From Polytrichum commune (Eukaryota; Streptophyta; Polytrichopsida; Polytrichales; Polytrichaceae): DNA of 64,000 bases. The stretch's first letter is position 1. Every line of letters begins with the position of its first letter. Below the pieces are notes generated by a model, which made no database searches, was not told the origin of the DNA, and saw only the letters and a list, made by a program, of their open reading frames with translations. The stretch spans positions 23,312,001 to 23,376,000 of the forward strand of contig OX485809.1 in assembly GCA_950295325.1 (NCBI GenBank). The letters are read 5' to 3'. Below, one piece after another: positions 12,374 through 24,064 of this stretch. Position numbers and translations under genes: made by a program.

Positions 12374-13508
12374 AATTTAAGTGCGAGAGTAGACATGCTA
12401 AGTGCGAGAGTAGACATGCTAAGGGTAGATGAGCGAGATAGAAAGGTCGGAGCCGTCGATCAAGCTCTCAACCACAACGAAGCAAGGACCAACTCTGTGC
12501 ATTGAAGGGAACGGTCCACAAACAGTTGCGAGATTCAACTTCTGTGCTAACTCTGTTTGTATTGCTAATGCTCAACATATAGCTGATCAGGCTGAACATG
12601 TAGCTATTAGTATCTCCAAATATAGTTCTAAACATGGTTTCAACAAAGAGATGATTAGATCATGTAGATTGACATATATTAGATATATAAGTGGAATACT
12701 ATGTACCATTAGCAGATCCATGATGAAGCATAAACAAAAGAAATGAGTTCCAATATCAGACCTGTAATATCCCTTTTATTCTCACCTAACCATGAACCAA
12801 TCAAATGCAAACGTCTAATCAAAAAAAAAGTTGAATAACACACGCATATTTTAAGAAGTGATGGGTCATATTTTAGCCTTTCAATATCACATAGCACACA
12901 AATTGTGCATACACAAACCTTGTGCGGTCCAATCACCTGGCAAATTCACTATCTTACTCTATTTTGTAATGCATCTTTCACAGTCATAGTCAACACTTCT
13001 TTTTTGTCCAAATCCTTATGACCTTTGAAGATGGCAACACCGATTTTTTTTCTAGCTAATACATTATGACTCGCTATCCGTTTTTCGAAATCTCGATAAA
13101 CCTCTGTCTTGAATTGCTTGTCCATAACAAATTGTGTCACTGTTAATTTATCTGATTCCGAAAGATGTTCAATGCCCTATAAAACAAATGCAGCATCATA
13201 TTTAATATATGTAATATTAGAATCTTTAAAAAATTGTCAAGTCCTTAAAACATATTACTCAACATATAAAATATGCATGTTATGACATATTAGTTCAACA
13301 CTTCATAACATCAAAATAATTTGCAAACATTATATAATTGTAAATACATTCCACTTTGCAAGAGATTGTTGCTGCTTCAATGGTTGGTATGAGGGCTTCA
13401 TCACACTCTTTTAGCAGAAGTGATAAGTCTCATGTGCGATCTTCTTGTCTGGACTCCACAATCAATTTTCTTTTCTCTAGAATCTAATTCCACCCTAGAA
13501 GAATCCGT
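12374..13508. repeat. 1.1 kb duplicated segment, copy 1
   Basis: Nearly identical to 27372-28487 in the same orientation. Differences are scattered substitutions, one local duplication of a 22 bp word (AGTGCGAGAGTAGACATGCT...) at 12381-12424, and small indels. Both copies carry a conserved + strand frame of about 105 codons (12429-12746) without recognised domain, and a - strand exon (12949-13190). The similarity ends abruptly on both sides, as expected for two copies of one transposable element or a segmental duplication. Confidence 0.85.
12949..13190 (-). pseudogene. Exon of unidentified transposon-like gene, copy 1
   Basis: A - strand exon preceded by a good acceptor (TTTTATAG|GGCATTGAACATC, near 13182) reads GIEHLSESDKL... 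through FVMDKQFKTEVYRDFEK and GHKDLDKKEVLT. It ends at a plausible donor (ATAGA|GTAAGA). The same exon occurs at 27927-28160, where that donor has been mutated to ATAAGA. I do not recognise the family. The other exons visible near copy 2 (28.5-29.1 kb) are missing here, so this copy is a fragment. Confidence 0.4.
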
Positions 13509-14376
13509 TATTAACTTCACAACCTGAAATTCAATAAATCAATACGTATTTAATTACTTATTAAACCTATAATATTTTCTACATTAATACAATATTTCTC
13601 AAACACATCGAAATATATTTTAAATGTTATTTCAAACAAAAGTTCGAACTTGGAAAAAAATATCTGTAAAGAAGGCTTTTCAATGACGACACATACGGCA
13701 ATAAGTTGCCATATTATCTGTCAAAATTATCTGTGTCATTCTAATGATGGATTAGTACAAGTGTTCATAAGATGACCAAAATGAAACAATGAAGATAGAA
13801 TATAAAACATATAACAAAAATATTATATAGAAATAAATATTATTTTTTAGACAATATAAAATGAGGCATAAATAAATGGTTTGTTATTTGGCATTCGACT
13901 TGTGGGACAACGTTATGGATGGGGTATACTCAGAAAATCATAAGTTTTTGACTATAACATATCTGAATTATTGTAATATTTTATCTTCATCACATATTAT
14001 ATAATATTTAAAATCATATTAATTATTTTCAAATAAATTTCATAATAATAATATTATTATTATTATAATTGATTTTTGAGTTCACCAATCTACCATAAAG
14101 TGAAATATAGTATTTTGACTTATTATTAACAAAGGTTTGAGCAATCAAATCCGTGCAAAATAAATGAATTATGAACAAAAAAGAAATGTCTATGACAACA
14201 CGCCATAATTATATGTTGCACACGTTGATATCTTGCGATAATTATCAAAATAACCATGTGGAATTCAAATTCAAATCATGGCCTTGGAAACAATTCATGG
14301 GAGGTTAGAAAATAAGCTTAGAACATCCAAGGCCACATCATTGCCCCTTGCCAACTAATTGATATTTACAAAATAG
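13509..14376. other. AT-rich intergenic DNA
   Basis: Very AT-rich. It contains an (ATT)n-like tract at 14041-14068 and no gene-like frame. Confidence 0.4.
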
Positions 14377-14680
14377 CTAGTAGTACACAATAGCTATAAA
14401 TGAGAAAATAGGTCTTACATGCCAACTCGGAGGTGTTTCATTAAAGTAAGCTCCATCCGAGTTTCTTGATGGAGTCGTCCGATTTTTGTTACCGGATGAC
14501 TTTACTTGAGTGCCATGAATCCCCGGCCCTACTGCTAGGGCTAGGGTGAACCAACAGGTACACTCGTACCTTCGGGGGATGAAGGCCTCGCGGATGACAC
14601 TGAAAACTTCATCCTTCTTTATGGGGAAGCCCGCTTGACTACAAATCCCATATTGAGTGCACTTCGCCTTCAAGGTCTAA
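14377..14680 (-). other. Possible exon of unknown gene
   Basis: A - strand frame with relatively balanced composition contains KAKCTQYGICSQAGFP and ends at a potential donor (GGCAT|GTAAGACC). No family is recognised and no partner exon was found. It could be a chance frame; it is listed because its composition differs from the flanking AT-rich DNA. Confidence 0.2.
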
Positions 14681-15590
14681 AATCCAATATATATGTGCAC
14701 TTCCAATTAGTAAATAAGCAATTCATTGGGATTTCATTCCGGAAGTGAAACCATCAATGAAGCATGTAATCAACTTGGAGGTCAAATAAAATTACAAAAT
14801 CCTCATTAACATTGAGGTTATAATTTTTTTGACTTACCATTTGAAATTCTCTTTGTCATTCTAAAATGACACTTAAATTTAGTGTGCTGATTTAGTATGT
14901 ATATTTTATAATATTTTAATAACGCCGCCTACTTTCACAAGCATGATTGAAGAGCCTCTTTACCCACTAGTCAAAACCTCTTTCTCTCAAACACTGGCCA
15001 ATATGGTCACGCTACTCCCCAGCTCCTTCCTAATTCTAAGCACCTCAATTTATACTACATGTCTGTAACATGTGATGGGTTCTATTAGGATTTCATTTTT
15101 GTGTGGCACTATCTGACTGAACCTGAGGCTCTTAATAATTTTATACTCCGAGTATCTACGAATAGGGACAACCCAATTACGCATGCAAAAGTGAGAAACA
15201 AGCCCGGTACTGATGCTTACATCCCAAAGAATCTAGATCAAATAGTTACAGTAAGATCTGGTATTTCGATACAAATTCAATCCCCTGATAAATGTTTAAA
15301 CAAAGAGAACTGATCCATTTCGAGCTGCAAAAAATACCAAACATATATTGCTTACCCTCACGCGAAGGAAGTGTCCATTCACACAGTCGGCTAGAAAGTG
15401 GTATATGAAGAGATGCTTCGAATTTCACATTTTCATTGCAAAACATTATGTTGTAGACTGGTTGCATATGAGGACCACACCAGACCCTACACTGCAACGG
15501 TAACCCTGCTCTGTGAAACAGTTACGACCATATTGCGGTGCAATGTCACTGTCGTATGATCTATACACATATAACGTCCCAATATCTAGT
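14681..15590. promoter_or_regulatory. 3' flank of the actinoporin-like gene
   Basis: Lies downstream of the - strand actinoporin-like gene and presumably holds its 3' UTR and terminator. No other gene is supported. Confidence 0.3.
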
Positions 15591-16735
15591 CTATGCCTTC
15601 CTGATTTCCAGCTCCAGGGTGGCTTGACCATTGGTGGTCATGTTGCCGAGCAGGGTGAATCCGTTGATGGTTTTGCTTTGCCAGTTGCCGGCCTTGTGGG
15701 GGTAGGGCATGCCGCCCTCGCCGTTGTACAAGTTGTTGTGGAGGTCCTCGTTGGGGACCTGACGGCCATTCACCACGGTGGCGTTCCACCAGTTATCGTA
15801 CAAATTGTAGTCGAATGGCACTTGGTACATCACGTGCACGGTCTTGTTCACGTCCTGCCATTCCATAGTATCCCGATTATATTACGTAGTTTGTCTATCA
15901 ATATATATGTATCACGAGTCATATGGTTAGTAATTCCCCATTATTTGCCCAATTTTCAGGATCAGCAGCTCCAATATGAGGAGCTGCTTAGCAGACCAAC
16001 CAGTAGCCTAAACTACAACTACACCCTGATGTCCACGTGAACTTCGTACAAACCACAAAGGCGACATATTATGTATGTGTTGGTGGTCACTACAAATTTT
16101 CTACGATTCATTGATGGTTCGGAATTCACAATTTGCGGGTAACTCATATGGAGATCATATGTGCCACGTTAATCTCAACAATGGAGAAATGTGCATCACA
16201 GGTATATACCGGCATGTGGTAGGAGTAGGTGCCGACCGCACCACGAGCAGTGTATTGTGACTTGCGCGCGCCCCACTCGCAAACGTAATTTGGTGGGACC
16301 TCGTAAGGAATCACTGCATCGGACGTTCCGCTGCTGTAGTAGATTCCAGAGCTCTGGAATCGGTGCTGCGAAGGTCAACAAATAACGAGGGTTCCACCAT
16401 CAGTATAATCTTACATGCTCGTGCGTAACCCCCTGCCACCTACATGTGCCTGCCGATCAATCTAGAAATCCAGTCTCTACACAATGTTGCATATTCGACA
16501 GACTTCATGTATGCCTGACAGTAGGACAATGCAATTCCATAGCTGGTGTGTAATTTACAGGCGTTTTGTTCTTGAGGCCGATGCCTATCTTTCGATCCAC
16601 GTTGAGAAGAGCCTGCATGAGCTTGACGAGGTTCTCTGTTTGGAAACTGGCCATCGTCACCACTCCTCCGATGACTACCCCTGCCATCCTCTTATAGGGG
16701 ACGCTTTCGACGACGACATCATCAACAGAAGGCAT
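15591..16735 (-). CDS. Actinoporin-like (bryoporin-type) pore-forming protein
   Basis: Three exons on the - strand, all joined in phase 0: 16735-16559, 16365-16210 and 15854-15591, giving 198 residues with no internal stop. Donors (CCT|GTAAAT, CCG|GTATAT) and acceptors (TTCGCAG, ATGGCAG) are good. Exon 1 carries the amphipathic N-terminal region (AGVVIGG ... VDRKIGIGL). Exon 2 has the SGTSDAVIP segment and an AVGTYSYHM segment, matching the phosphocholine-site region of actinoporins. Exon 3 has the family signature QVPFDYNLYDNWWN. Actinoporins are cnidarian sphingomyelin-binding pore formers of about 175-180 residues. Plant homologues were described in Physcomitrella (bryoporin, linked to drought response) and Selaginella. 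Membrane activity here is inferred, not shown. The start at 16735 is the first ATG of the frame. Confidence 0.85.
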
Positions 16736-17879
16736 GTGTCAAGAAATTGAAATATCTATAATTATTCACAAAACGTAAGTGGAAACTCTCGATAAACAAC
16801 TCACCGAACGTGCTTTGACACAGTCCTTCCTTCACGTGACACCATTTGGAACCCAATTCTTCAAGGCCATAATGTTACAATTTTGTGAGCAACAACAACG
16901 ATCAACAAACAAACTGTAGCAACACAACACTCCTTCCATTTTGTGTTATAATAATCTTTGACTGTAATCTTTGTGATTGCTTGATGCTCATGTTGATGAC
17001 AAAACATGTGATTTTACATGAAATATTGCTTCAACACCTCAAGTCCAGCCAAATTTTAATGTAATCGATGCTACTGTTTAGGCAGGCCTTATACATGTAT
17101 GGACCCCTACTATGCTGATTGTTGGAGTAGAATCAACAGTTTACTTTGTTTGTCAACAATGTCACCTCAATATACCTCCCTTACCTGACTCTAGTGGTCA
17201 GATAACTGTACATATGCTTCCATCCTAGACAATCTATGGGGAGAACCGACCATCAGTTACGGATGAATCGCTTGAGTTTGAGAAATAACCGGTTGAAAAT
17301 GAAGACTTTAGGAAAATTACCAATCATTTTAGGGAATCTATAGAATATACCTCAAACTAATGAAGAAAATCGAAAGATTACAACATGTAGTCGGTTGGAC
17401 TTGGAAACACTAGGGTTATGACTGATTATGTCTAGAAATTCCCCAGACACTGATCCTAGATGACATCAACTCTTTCCATTCAACTTAGTTGTCAACATGA
17501 TTGAGCAGCATAGTTCTTGAAGCTGAATGAAACCAACCAATAAATTACAAACACTCCAAACGAGTGAAGAGTGCAAATTGTCTGACTTCTTCCAGAATAA
17601 TCTTTGCCCATTGACTCACAAATTGTGAACCAACAACACCCTTTGCGTCCTATCATAGCCAGAAGTCAAGTTTTCATGAACATGAGATGCAAATCTCACC
17701 TGATCGTCTCCAAGCAGATTTCTAATTGTGGTCAGCTTACAAGTGACATTCAAAACTAGGATGTCCGCTTGGAAGGGGGGAAATGAGGAAGAGACGCCGA
17801 AGCAACTAAGACCCAGGGTACCAAGCCGGTCAGCACAGATACTGGAAGGGGGGAGACAGAAAGCTATAAATCACGAAGA
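16736..17879. promoter_or_regulatory. Upstream region of the actinoporin-like gene, with diverged satellite monomer
   Basis: Promoter side of the actinoporin-like gene on -. At about 17318-17465 a stretch (ATCTATAGAA..., ACATGTAGTCGGTTGGA, CACTAGGGTT) is a diverged single copy of the 154 bp tandem repeat found at 63658-64000. No other gene is seen. Confidence 0.4.
17318..17465 (+). repeat. Diverged monomer of the 154 bp repeat
   Basis: Aligns by eye, in the same order and spacing, with the tandem unit at 63658-64000: TACCAATCATTTTAGGGAAT, then ATCTATAGAAT, ACATGTAGTCGGTTGGA, CACTAGGGTT and CCCCAGACACTG. It is about 75-80% similar by eye, which was not measured. Confidence 0.6.
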
Positions 17880-18485
17880 ATGCTAACGTCGAAGGAGGTG
17901 GTCACATTCATAGACGACGTGGAAGTGGTACTTCAGGCACCTCAATCGGAGCAGGGTGCGGAGGCACCAGGAGGCGATCACAACCAGGTTGATAATAGCA
18001 CGGCAGAAGTAAACCTGCAGAAGACAAGTGAGGGAGAAGTGCCCATGAACTGGTCCCCGATCAAGCGGGCAGGACACAAAAGATCACTGGAAGAGCTGGA
18101 GGAGGGAGAAGTAGACTCCGAATCAGAGAGGACCGAGGACGAGGGAAGTGGAAGCGAAGGAGAGCCCCGTCACTGAGGCGCTGTGAATGAACCTCTTGAT
18201 TTCGCGAGCATAGTGCATCCGGACCGTTGATCCACCAAGGCCCATCCAAGGACCTCAATGATCCTATGTGGCGAGGGGGTGGTGGTGCTTGCCACCAAGG
18301 CGGGGTGGGGCCGTGAGCCTCATGTCTTTTTTCGGGGAGGCCGGCTTTAGGGTGGTGTCGGGCCTAGTGGCTAAGCGGGCTCGGTGGGCTAGGCAGCTAG
18401 GTAGGCTAGGTAGGCCTACTTACTAACTAGCTATTTAGTTACCCTTACTCTACTTACTAAATAACTAGTTGGTTACCCTTACTTG

Positions 18486-18996
18486 CTAAGGGCCACTTCA
18501 CACACGAGCCAAGAGCCATGACCGTGAAATTGTGAGAGCCCACAAGAAAGTGTCTAAAGGCCGTCCCAAGACACCTCCAAAATCATGTAGTGCGGTCACG
18601 GATCCTCAAGTGTAGTGTGAAGTCATATGTACCGGGCCCTCAACCAAATGCTATTTCATTGAATTTCTATTCATGCGGGTCCTCACACATGATAAAATAG
18701 AATAAACCAACGGTTGTGAACGTTCGGAATGCGATGGTCTCCCAATTTTGTGTTAGGCCTACCTCCAAGATGTGGTTTTTGAAAGTAGTCCAAGTGACCA
18801 TGAAACGTGACCCATTTGATGCCATGTAGGAATCAATGTAGACTTTACATCCATCTTGCATTCACGTACTCCGTTGGTCCTTCAAACGTAATGTGAAGCG
18901 AACTTGAATCGGCTCCGCCTTTTCCACCAATGAGAGTGCTCAAAGTGTAAGGGTCACAAGCTCTCAGTCTCGTGTGTGAAGTGGCCCTAAGTGGCA
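18486..18996. mobile_element. About 510 bp MITE unit inside the left arm
   Basis: Begins TAAGGGCCACTTCACACACG and ends with the complementary CGTGTGTGAAGTGGCCCTAA. The interior words recur inverted at 20535-20806 (half unit) and at 36270-36600 (diverged copy), so this is a dispersed repeat family. It has no coding capacity. Confidence 0.65.
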
Positions 18997-19538
18997 AGGG
19001 ACGGCTAAGGCTGGGTCACTTCTTTTACGTACTCATACATGAATTTACACTTCAAAGCAATGTGGGCACTTCCAACTTCCCCCAACATTGTAAGGTAACC
19101 CCGTCTTAAACGGACATTCTTTTTTTTCACCCACTTGTACTAAGATACTAGGATGCCAAACATGTAATTAATGCGAGATGATTAGCACATCCAATTTGTG
19201 CCCGTGCCCACTTTCCTCGTAATTTGAGGAGCTCATGTGAATATTCTATTCACTATCAAAATGAACATTCCATAAATTAAAATAATTACCATTTAGGCAT
19301 CCCCAATTATGAGATTTGTTCCATTTAGCATGGTTAATAAATTCTCAACACGATGTCCTCTATCTTTTCAAAACATGCATTTTGGTGTCCATACCTAACT
19401 TCAAGACTTGCACATATACCATTCAAATATACATGTCCAATTAAGAAGAGTGACCACAAAAGGCCCATATACATTTGTAAATAATTGTATCATACTTAGT
19501 GTCACCTACATTACATAATCTATGTATTATGCCTATTG

Positions 19539-20342
19539 TCAAGCAAATCGAATATTTTCATCTGGAAATGTAATGCCTCTAATGATATTACCATTATGTT
19601 GTAATTCTATGCTATATGATTGTGGATAGTCTCCCTCCTTGCAATGGTTGTAACATGATAGCCTACCAATATACCATTTGTTTGTTTCGTCATTGAAAAC
19701 CTCCACCAACTTTCCAACCAATGACCCATAAATGCCAATTGTTCCAAATTCTAACTCGCCTCTAGTCACTTGCGAAGCACAATTCCTACATGAGGTGGAA
19801 TCATAACTAGATAAAATGATATTATAGTCTCCGCACACACGACATTTTTGCTTGAAAACCTTTGGAAATTGTACGCGCTTTCATTTTCGGGCAACATTTT
19901 GTCGTTGGTGTTTTTCCCTTGTATTTTTTGGCCTTTGTAAACCTTGCGTACTTATCTCGGTTGTAGTAGAAGGTTGGGTCATATCATCTTCCATGGTGAC
20001 CATTGTGTCCTCTCCCCTCCAAGGCCTCCCATGACCAAATCTTGTCCTAGTCACATGAGCTTGGATAGAAGAAATATTAGTTCCTGCACGAGGTAGACTA
20101 ATTGTTTTGGGTGTAACCCTAGGATTAAATATTGATCCCGTGGTTCTCCCGAACACCTTAACTGCTTTTTCCAAGGCATCAAGTTGTGATTGAGTTAGTA
20201 AATCAATTTGATCTCGGATGAAAAAAACACGCATAATGGCTTGAATCCTATCATTTATGGAATCAACAGTAATATTAGTCCCTTGACTAACTTGGGTGGC
20301 CAAATCTTCCATGGGTTCATCATCCAAAGATAATGGAAGCAT
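19539..20342 (-). pseudogene. Zinc-ribbon plus Tudor-like ORF carried by the inverted-repeat element
   Basis: 268 codons in one frame, interrupted by a single in-frame TGA at 19883-19881. The N-terminal half is polar (DDEPMEDLATQ ... LDALEKAVKVFGR). After the stop the same frame continues into a CxxC-X13-CxxC motif (CRVC ... CRNC). A segment about 60 residues long follows (GSLVGKLVEVFNDETNKWYI ... then PQSYSIELQHNG) that resembles Tudor/Agenet-type folds, with a charged-aromatic WYIGRL strand. The TGA is one C-to-T change from CGA. It could be an element-borne accessory protein; no function is known. It lies in the middle of the 18174-21134 element. Confidence 0.45.
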
Positions 20343-21407
20343 ACTGACATTTGCATCATTACATATTATGTCCTCTTCACCTTCAACCTCCGTAACTGCC
20401 TCTACAAAACAAATGATTTTACGATCAATAACTTAAATCATAAGGTAATTTAATAAATTATGCAATGTCTATATCTTGATATCAACCCATTCTATACTTA
20501 TATATCAAAGTTTCTCACACATCTCATTAAACGGCCACAAAATTGGGAGACCATCGCATTCCGAACGCTCACAACCGTTGGTTTATTCTATTTTATCATG
20601 TGTGAGGACCCGCATGAATAGAAATTCAATAAAATAGCATTTGGTTGAGGGCCCGGTACATATGACTTCACACTACACTTGAGAATCCGTGACCGCACTA
20701 CATGATTTTGGAGGTGTCTTGGGATGGCCTTTAGACACTTTCTTGTGGGCTCTCACAATTTCACGGTCATGGCTCTTGGCTCGTGTGTGAAGTGGCCCTT
20801 AGCAAGTAAGGGTAACCAACTAGTTATTTAGTAAGTAGAGTAAGGGTAACCAAATAGCTAGTTAGTAAGTAGGCCTACCTAGCCTACCTAGCTGCCTAGC
20901 CACTAGGCCCGACACCACCCTAAAGCCGGCCTCCCCGAAAAAAGACATGATGCCCACGACCCCAACCCGCCTTGGTGGTAAGCACCACCCCGGCCCCTAC
21001 CTACCTTGGTGGCAAGCACCACCCCCACCCCCCTCGCCACATAGGATCATTGAGGCCCTTGGATGGGCCTTGGTGGATCAACGGTCCGGATGCACTATGC
21101 TCGCGAAATCAAGAGGCTCATTCAAAGCGCCTCAGTAACGAGGGAAGGAGAGGAGGGCGACGAGCCAGATAACGGAGCCGAGGACGAGGATAAGGCGCAA
21201 GAGAGGGACAACTCGGCGAGTGACAGGTCAGATGCTCGCGAGATGGAGCTCCGAGTAAGGAGAGTAAGGGGAACTCGGAGCGGCTAGGCCCCAACGGCCA
21301 GAGAGCCGTTAGTGATGGTGCTAGGCGGGAAGCAACGGGCGGGACACTAAGGCCCCCCCCCCCAGAAGATAGCGCCACCACTTACCTGGAAGGGGGTCAG
21401 TTGGACC

Positions 21408-22872
21408 CACAGTCCGGGGAGTTTTATACAAAAATCGGTACATTTCCGATCTTTTATAAAGACATTCGGATTTTTATTTTTTTTGCTCGGAAGCTATCTA
21501 AATCTAATTTTTATTCTCGGTTAAAAACCGATATTTAACTTTACCATTCGGTAATTTTCCAACTTTCTAAATTTCACTTCGGTATGTTTCCGAAGATTTG
21601 TATTGTATGTTGGATTTAAAAAAAATATATATTGTAAAAAAAATTGGTGTTATGTTTTTAAAGGGGTGAATTTGTGTTGATAGAAAATCCAAGTATCCTT
21701 GGAATGATTTGAACCTTGCCAAGCCCCCACCAACTTGGGGCCAAGGATTTAGCCTTTAAAAAATACATAAATCCAAAAAGGGTTCATACATTATTTAGAG
21801 GCTAGTTAGTACAACAATACATGCAACTTTTAAACATCCGTATCCTCAAAATTAGAAAACATAGTTGAACTTACTGAACAAGATGCATCACTTGCAGAAG
21901 ACACATAACGTGAAGGATTAGCATTTAAAAACCGGTATTTGGTTCCAGTTTTCCACAAAGGAATTGCCTCTTCAATGATATTATCAAAGTTTTCATCTGG
22001 TCCCTCTAAAACAATTCTAAGCATAGCTCCCAAATTTTTACTTCCAAGTATGTTTCTCACTCGTGTTTTTATTAAAATTTGGACACTAAACGCCCTTTCA
22101 CAAGTGGATGTTGATACATATTGTACTCTAGCCAAATCAGCAAGGACAAGTAAATTAGGATATCGGGTTTGCAAAGAATGCTTCCATGTGATAATGCCCC
22201 ATAAATCTCCACAAGTCTTATCTCCCCATTCAGTGGTGGCTTGCAGTTTGAAAGCTAGAAATCCACGCTAGAAATTCACCCTTGACCTCCGAAACAGATG
22301 TCTTCAACTGGATCGCAGTGGATCGCCGCACTAAACTGGACCTTCGAAACAGATGTCTCCAACTAGATCGCAGGTGGATCGCCGTAGGTGGATGCAGAAA
22401 CAAACAGAAGCGGAAGAGCAATAGCGAAAGAGTACAGAGAGAAATCCCAATAGAGGAGTGAGATACTTTACACAAGGGACTCAAACTCCTTATACTCGTG
22501 AGAGAGGGTCCTTGGGTGCTTAGAGCCTCAAAACCCTAATCGGCCCAGTGAACGAAACCAACCCTAAATTAATTAGCCTCCATGGTTCTTGACCTTATGA
22601 GTCATGACTCTAGTATTACCCTAGTAGAAATTTCCGCCCTATCCCTAGTCCCTTCGGCTACTTGCCTAAAATTTAAAAATTGGCTCGGTAAATATCCTAA
22701 AATATGATGCCTCAACCGGCTATATTGCCGATCTTTTCTCATTTGAACCGGTCAATTTCCGACCTTAACAATTTTAAGTTGGTACCTCGTCCGAATCGTT
22801 GCGAACTCATTCGGAAATCTCCAAAAAATTTCGGCTAGCTCGTAACTAAAGTTCGGTACTCCCCGTTCATTG
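21408..22872. mobile_element. 1.47 kb hAT transposon remnant with 8 bp target duplication
   Basis: Flanked by an exact 8 bp direct repeat GTTGGACC at 21400-21407 and 22873-22880. The ends are imperfect inverted repeats, CACAGTCCGGGGAGT on the left and, on the complementary strand of the right end, CAATGAACGGGGAGT. Inside on - is the C-terminal part of a hAT transposase. 8 bp duplications and CA-starting ends are standard for hAT. The element is deleted for most of the transposase. Near 22310-22390 it holds short duplicated words (GATCGCAG, GTGGATCGCC). Confidence 0.8.
21830..22174 (-). pseudogene. hAT transposase C-terminal dimerisation region
   Basis: The 114-codon frame begins YPNLLVLADLARVQYVSTST and continues CERAFSVQILIKTRVRNILG, the conserved hAT C-terminal dimerisation motif (typically YPNLxxLAxxxLxxPxSTxxxERxFS...KTRLRN), of the zinc-finger-862-like group. 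The catalytic DDE part is absent. It lies inside the 21408-22872 element and gives that element its class. Confidence 0.8.
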
Positions 22873-23347
22873 GTTGGACCAACAGAGTGACACGAGCATA
22901 GAGGGAACCCACCTCGGAGAAGGCCGGCCAATAGTTACTAAGCAACTCCAGGAATGGGACAGCAATAATGCCTCGGTTAGAGGTGAGCAGGCAGACCATC
23001 CACAGGATACAGTGATGGTTAATGGTGGATATTCAGAATTAAACTCGGAACTTGTTATTCCACACGATGAAGTCATCCGCGAAACACAATTTCACCTAAA
23101 TAATAGGAACATTTACAACGACATACTTGCAAGCATAGGTCTAGACAGTCCTACAACCTCCCAAGAAATAAGAAGGGGAAATGAAAATAGAGATCGTGAC
23201 CTTGGTCAAAGCAAGCAAGGGGTTAGCACCCCTATTAGGAATAGTGCAAGTAGCCTTATAGCTCTAGGGAAGCATGTTCTCACCCCAAGGCAAGGCAAGA
23301 TATGGGAAATCCGTAATAAATCACCCTTGGGTGGACAAGGACCTTAG

Positions 23348-23794
23348 GACCAACGAATTTTTTTTCACTTTTTACTGGGGGGTGAAATGGCTATTATAAT
23401 GGTTTTTTACATTGCAGTTTCGGCTATGTGAACATGTAAGGAAATTGTAAACATTGCGATGAAATGTGTGGTAGAATGAAATTGCCACTATCTAAAATGG
23501 ACAGTAGAGAAATGCAAATGCGATACTTGTTGTGATGCTTTTTGGAAGTTTAGCTAAGTGAAAAATAAAAATATTGCAAGGCCACTATTGGAACAAGGAA
23601 ATGCAGCAGTAAATATGCGAAATTACATCCCACAAATTACGTAACAAAAAATTTAGGAGGAAACCACTTCTTTATTTACAATGGCATGCATCGCCAATAA
23701 GCCGTATGAGATGTAGGCTCTTAAAAGTAGAAGTTATATAAGATCCTTGTATTCTAAATAGTTATGAAAAAGTGGGAAAAACCCCCTAAATGTC
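23348..23794. other. Intergenic DNA
   Basis: Follows the acidic ORF. One short hydrophobic reading (MAIIMVFYIAVSAM, 23388-23429) is in a position seen between ORFs of some retroelements, but this is too short to call. Confidence 0.25.
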
Positions 23795-24064
23795 TCATTC
23801 TATGCAAATCAAACACCAAGTGCAAGCTCTCCAATCTGAAACGACATCCTTGTACGGGAATGATGTCAATGTGTAATGTTTTTGTGCAAACATTGTTGTA
23901 GCAAGAGGTAAATGTTCAGTTAAGCGGTTGCGGAGTTTGTTCTTCAAGAAAGAAACATTGGAAAATGTACCATCCCCTTCAGGGTCCTGTTGAGACCATG
24001 GGTATTTTACTGCCCAATTTTCTTGAAATCTGCACCAAAACCACCCTAAACCAGTGAGAAACAA
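23795..24064 (-). pseudogene. Second hAT transposase C-terminal fragment
   Basis: The frame contains GTFSNVSFLKNKLRNRLTEH followed by MFAQKHYTLTSFPYKDVVSDWR. This matches the ERAFSxxxxxKNxLRNRLxxHL ... FPYxxAxxxWR pattern at the C-terminus of a hAT subgroup different from the one at 21830. It is a fragment; element ends were not found. Confidence 0.55.

Larger units (their letters stand above)
18174..21134. mobile_element. 2.96 kb element with about 600 bp terminal inverted repeats
   Basis: The left arm (18174 to about 18770) and right arm (about 20530 to 21134) are reverse complements with few mismatches, starting TGAGGCGCT and ending AGCGCCTCA. Flanks are GTCAC and GTAAC, a probable 5 bp target duplication with one mismatch. 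The arms contain GTTACCC-type short repeats and part of a smaller foldback unit (18486-18996). Inside, on -, lies a zinc-ribbon/Tudor-like ORF. It is inserted in the acidic ORF of 17880-23347. The superfamily is unclear: long arms recall foldback or Mutator-like elements, but no transposase motif is visible. Confidence 0.75.
17880..23347 (+). pseudogene. Acidic retroelement-like ORF broken by two nested insertions
   Basis: Three coding pieces on + read as one interrupted ORF. Piece 1 (17880-18173) is acidic with an EELEEGEVDSESE run. Piece 2 (21135-21407) is again acidic (EEGDEPDNGAEDEDKAQE) and passes through a poly-C frameshift to YLEGGQLD. Piece 3 (22873-23347) starts at the second copy of an 8 bp duplication and continues QQSDTSIEG to IRNKSPLGGQG. 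Removing the insertions at 18174-21134 and 21408-22872 restores the contexts, but frameshifts remain, so it is a pseudogene. No domain is recognised; it may be the ORF1 or gag-like part of a retroelement. Confidence 0.5.

Noticed and set aside
15513-16040. 175-codon + strand frame over the actinoporin-like exon
   Set aside because: It is antisense to exon 3, which has a clear family signature and splice sites; the + frame has no domain.
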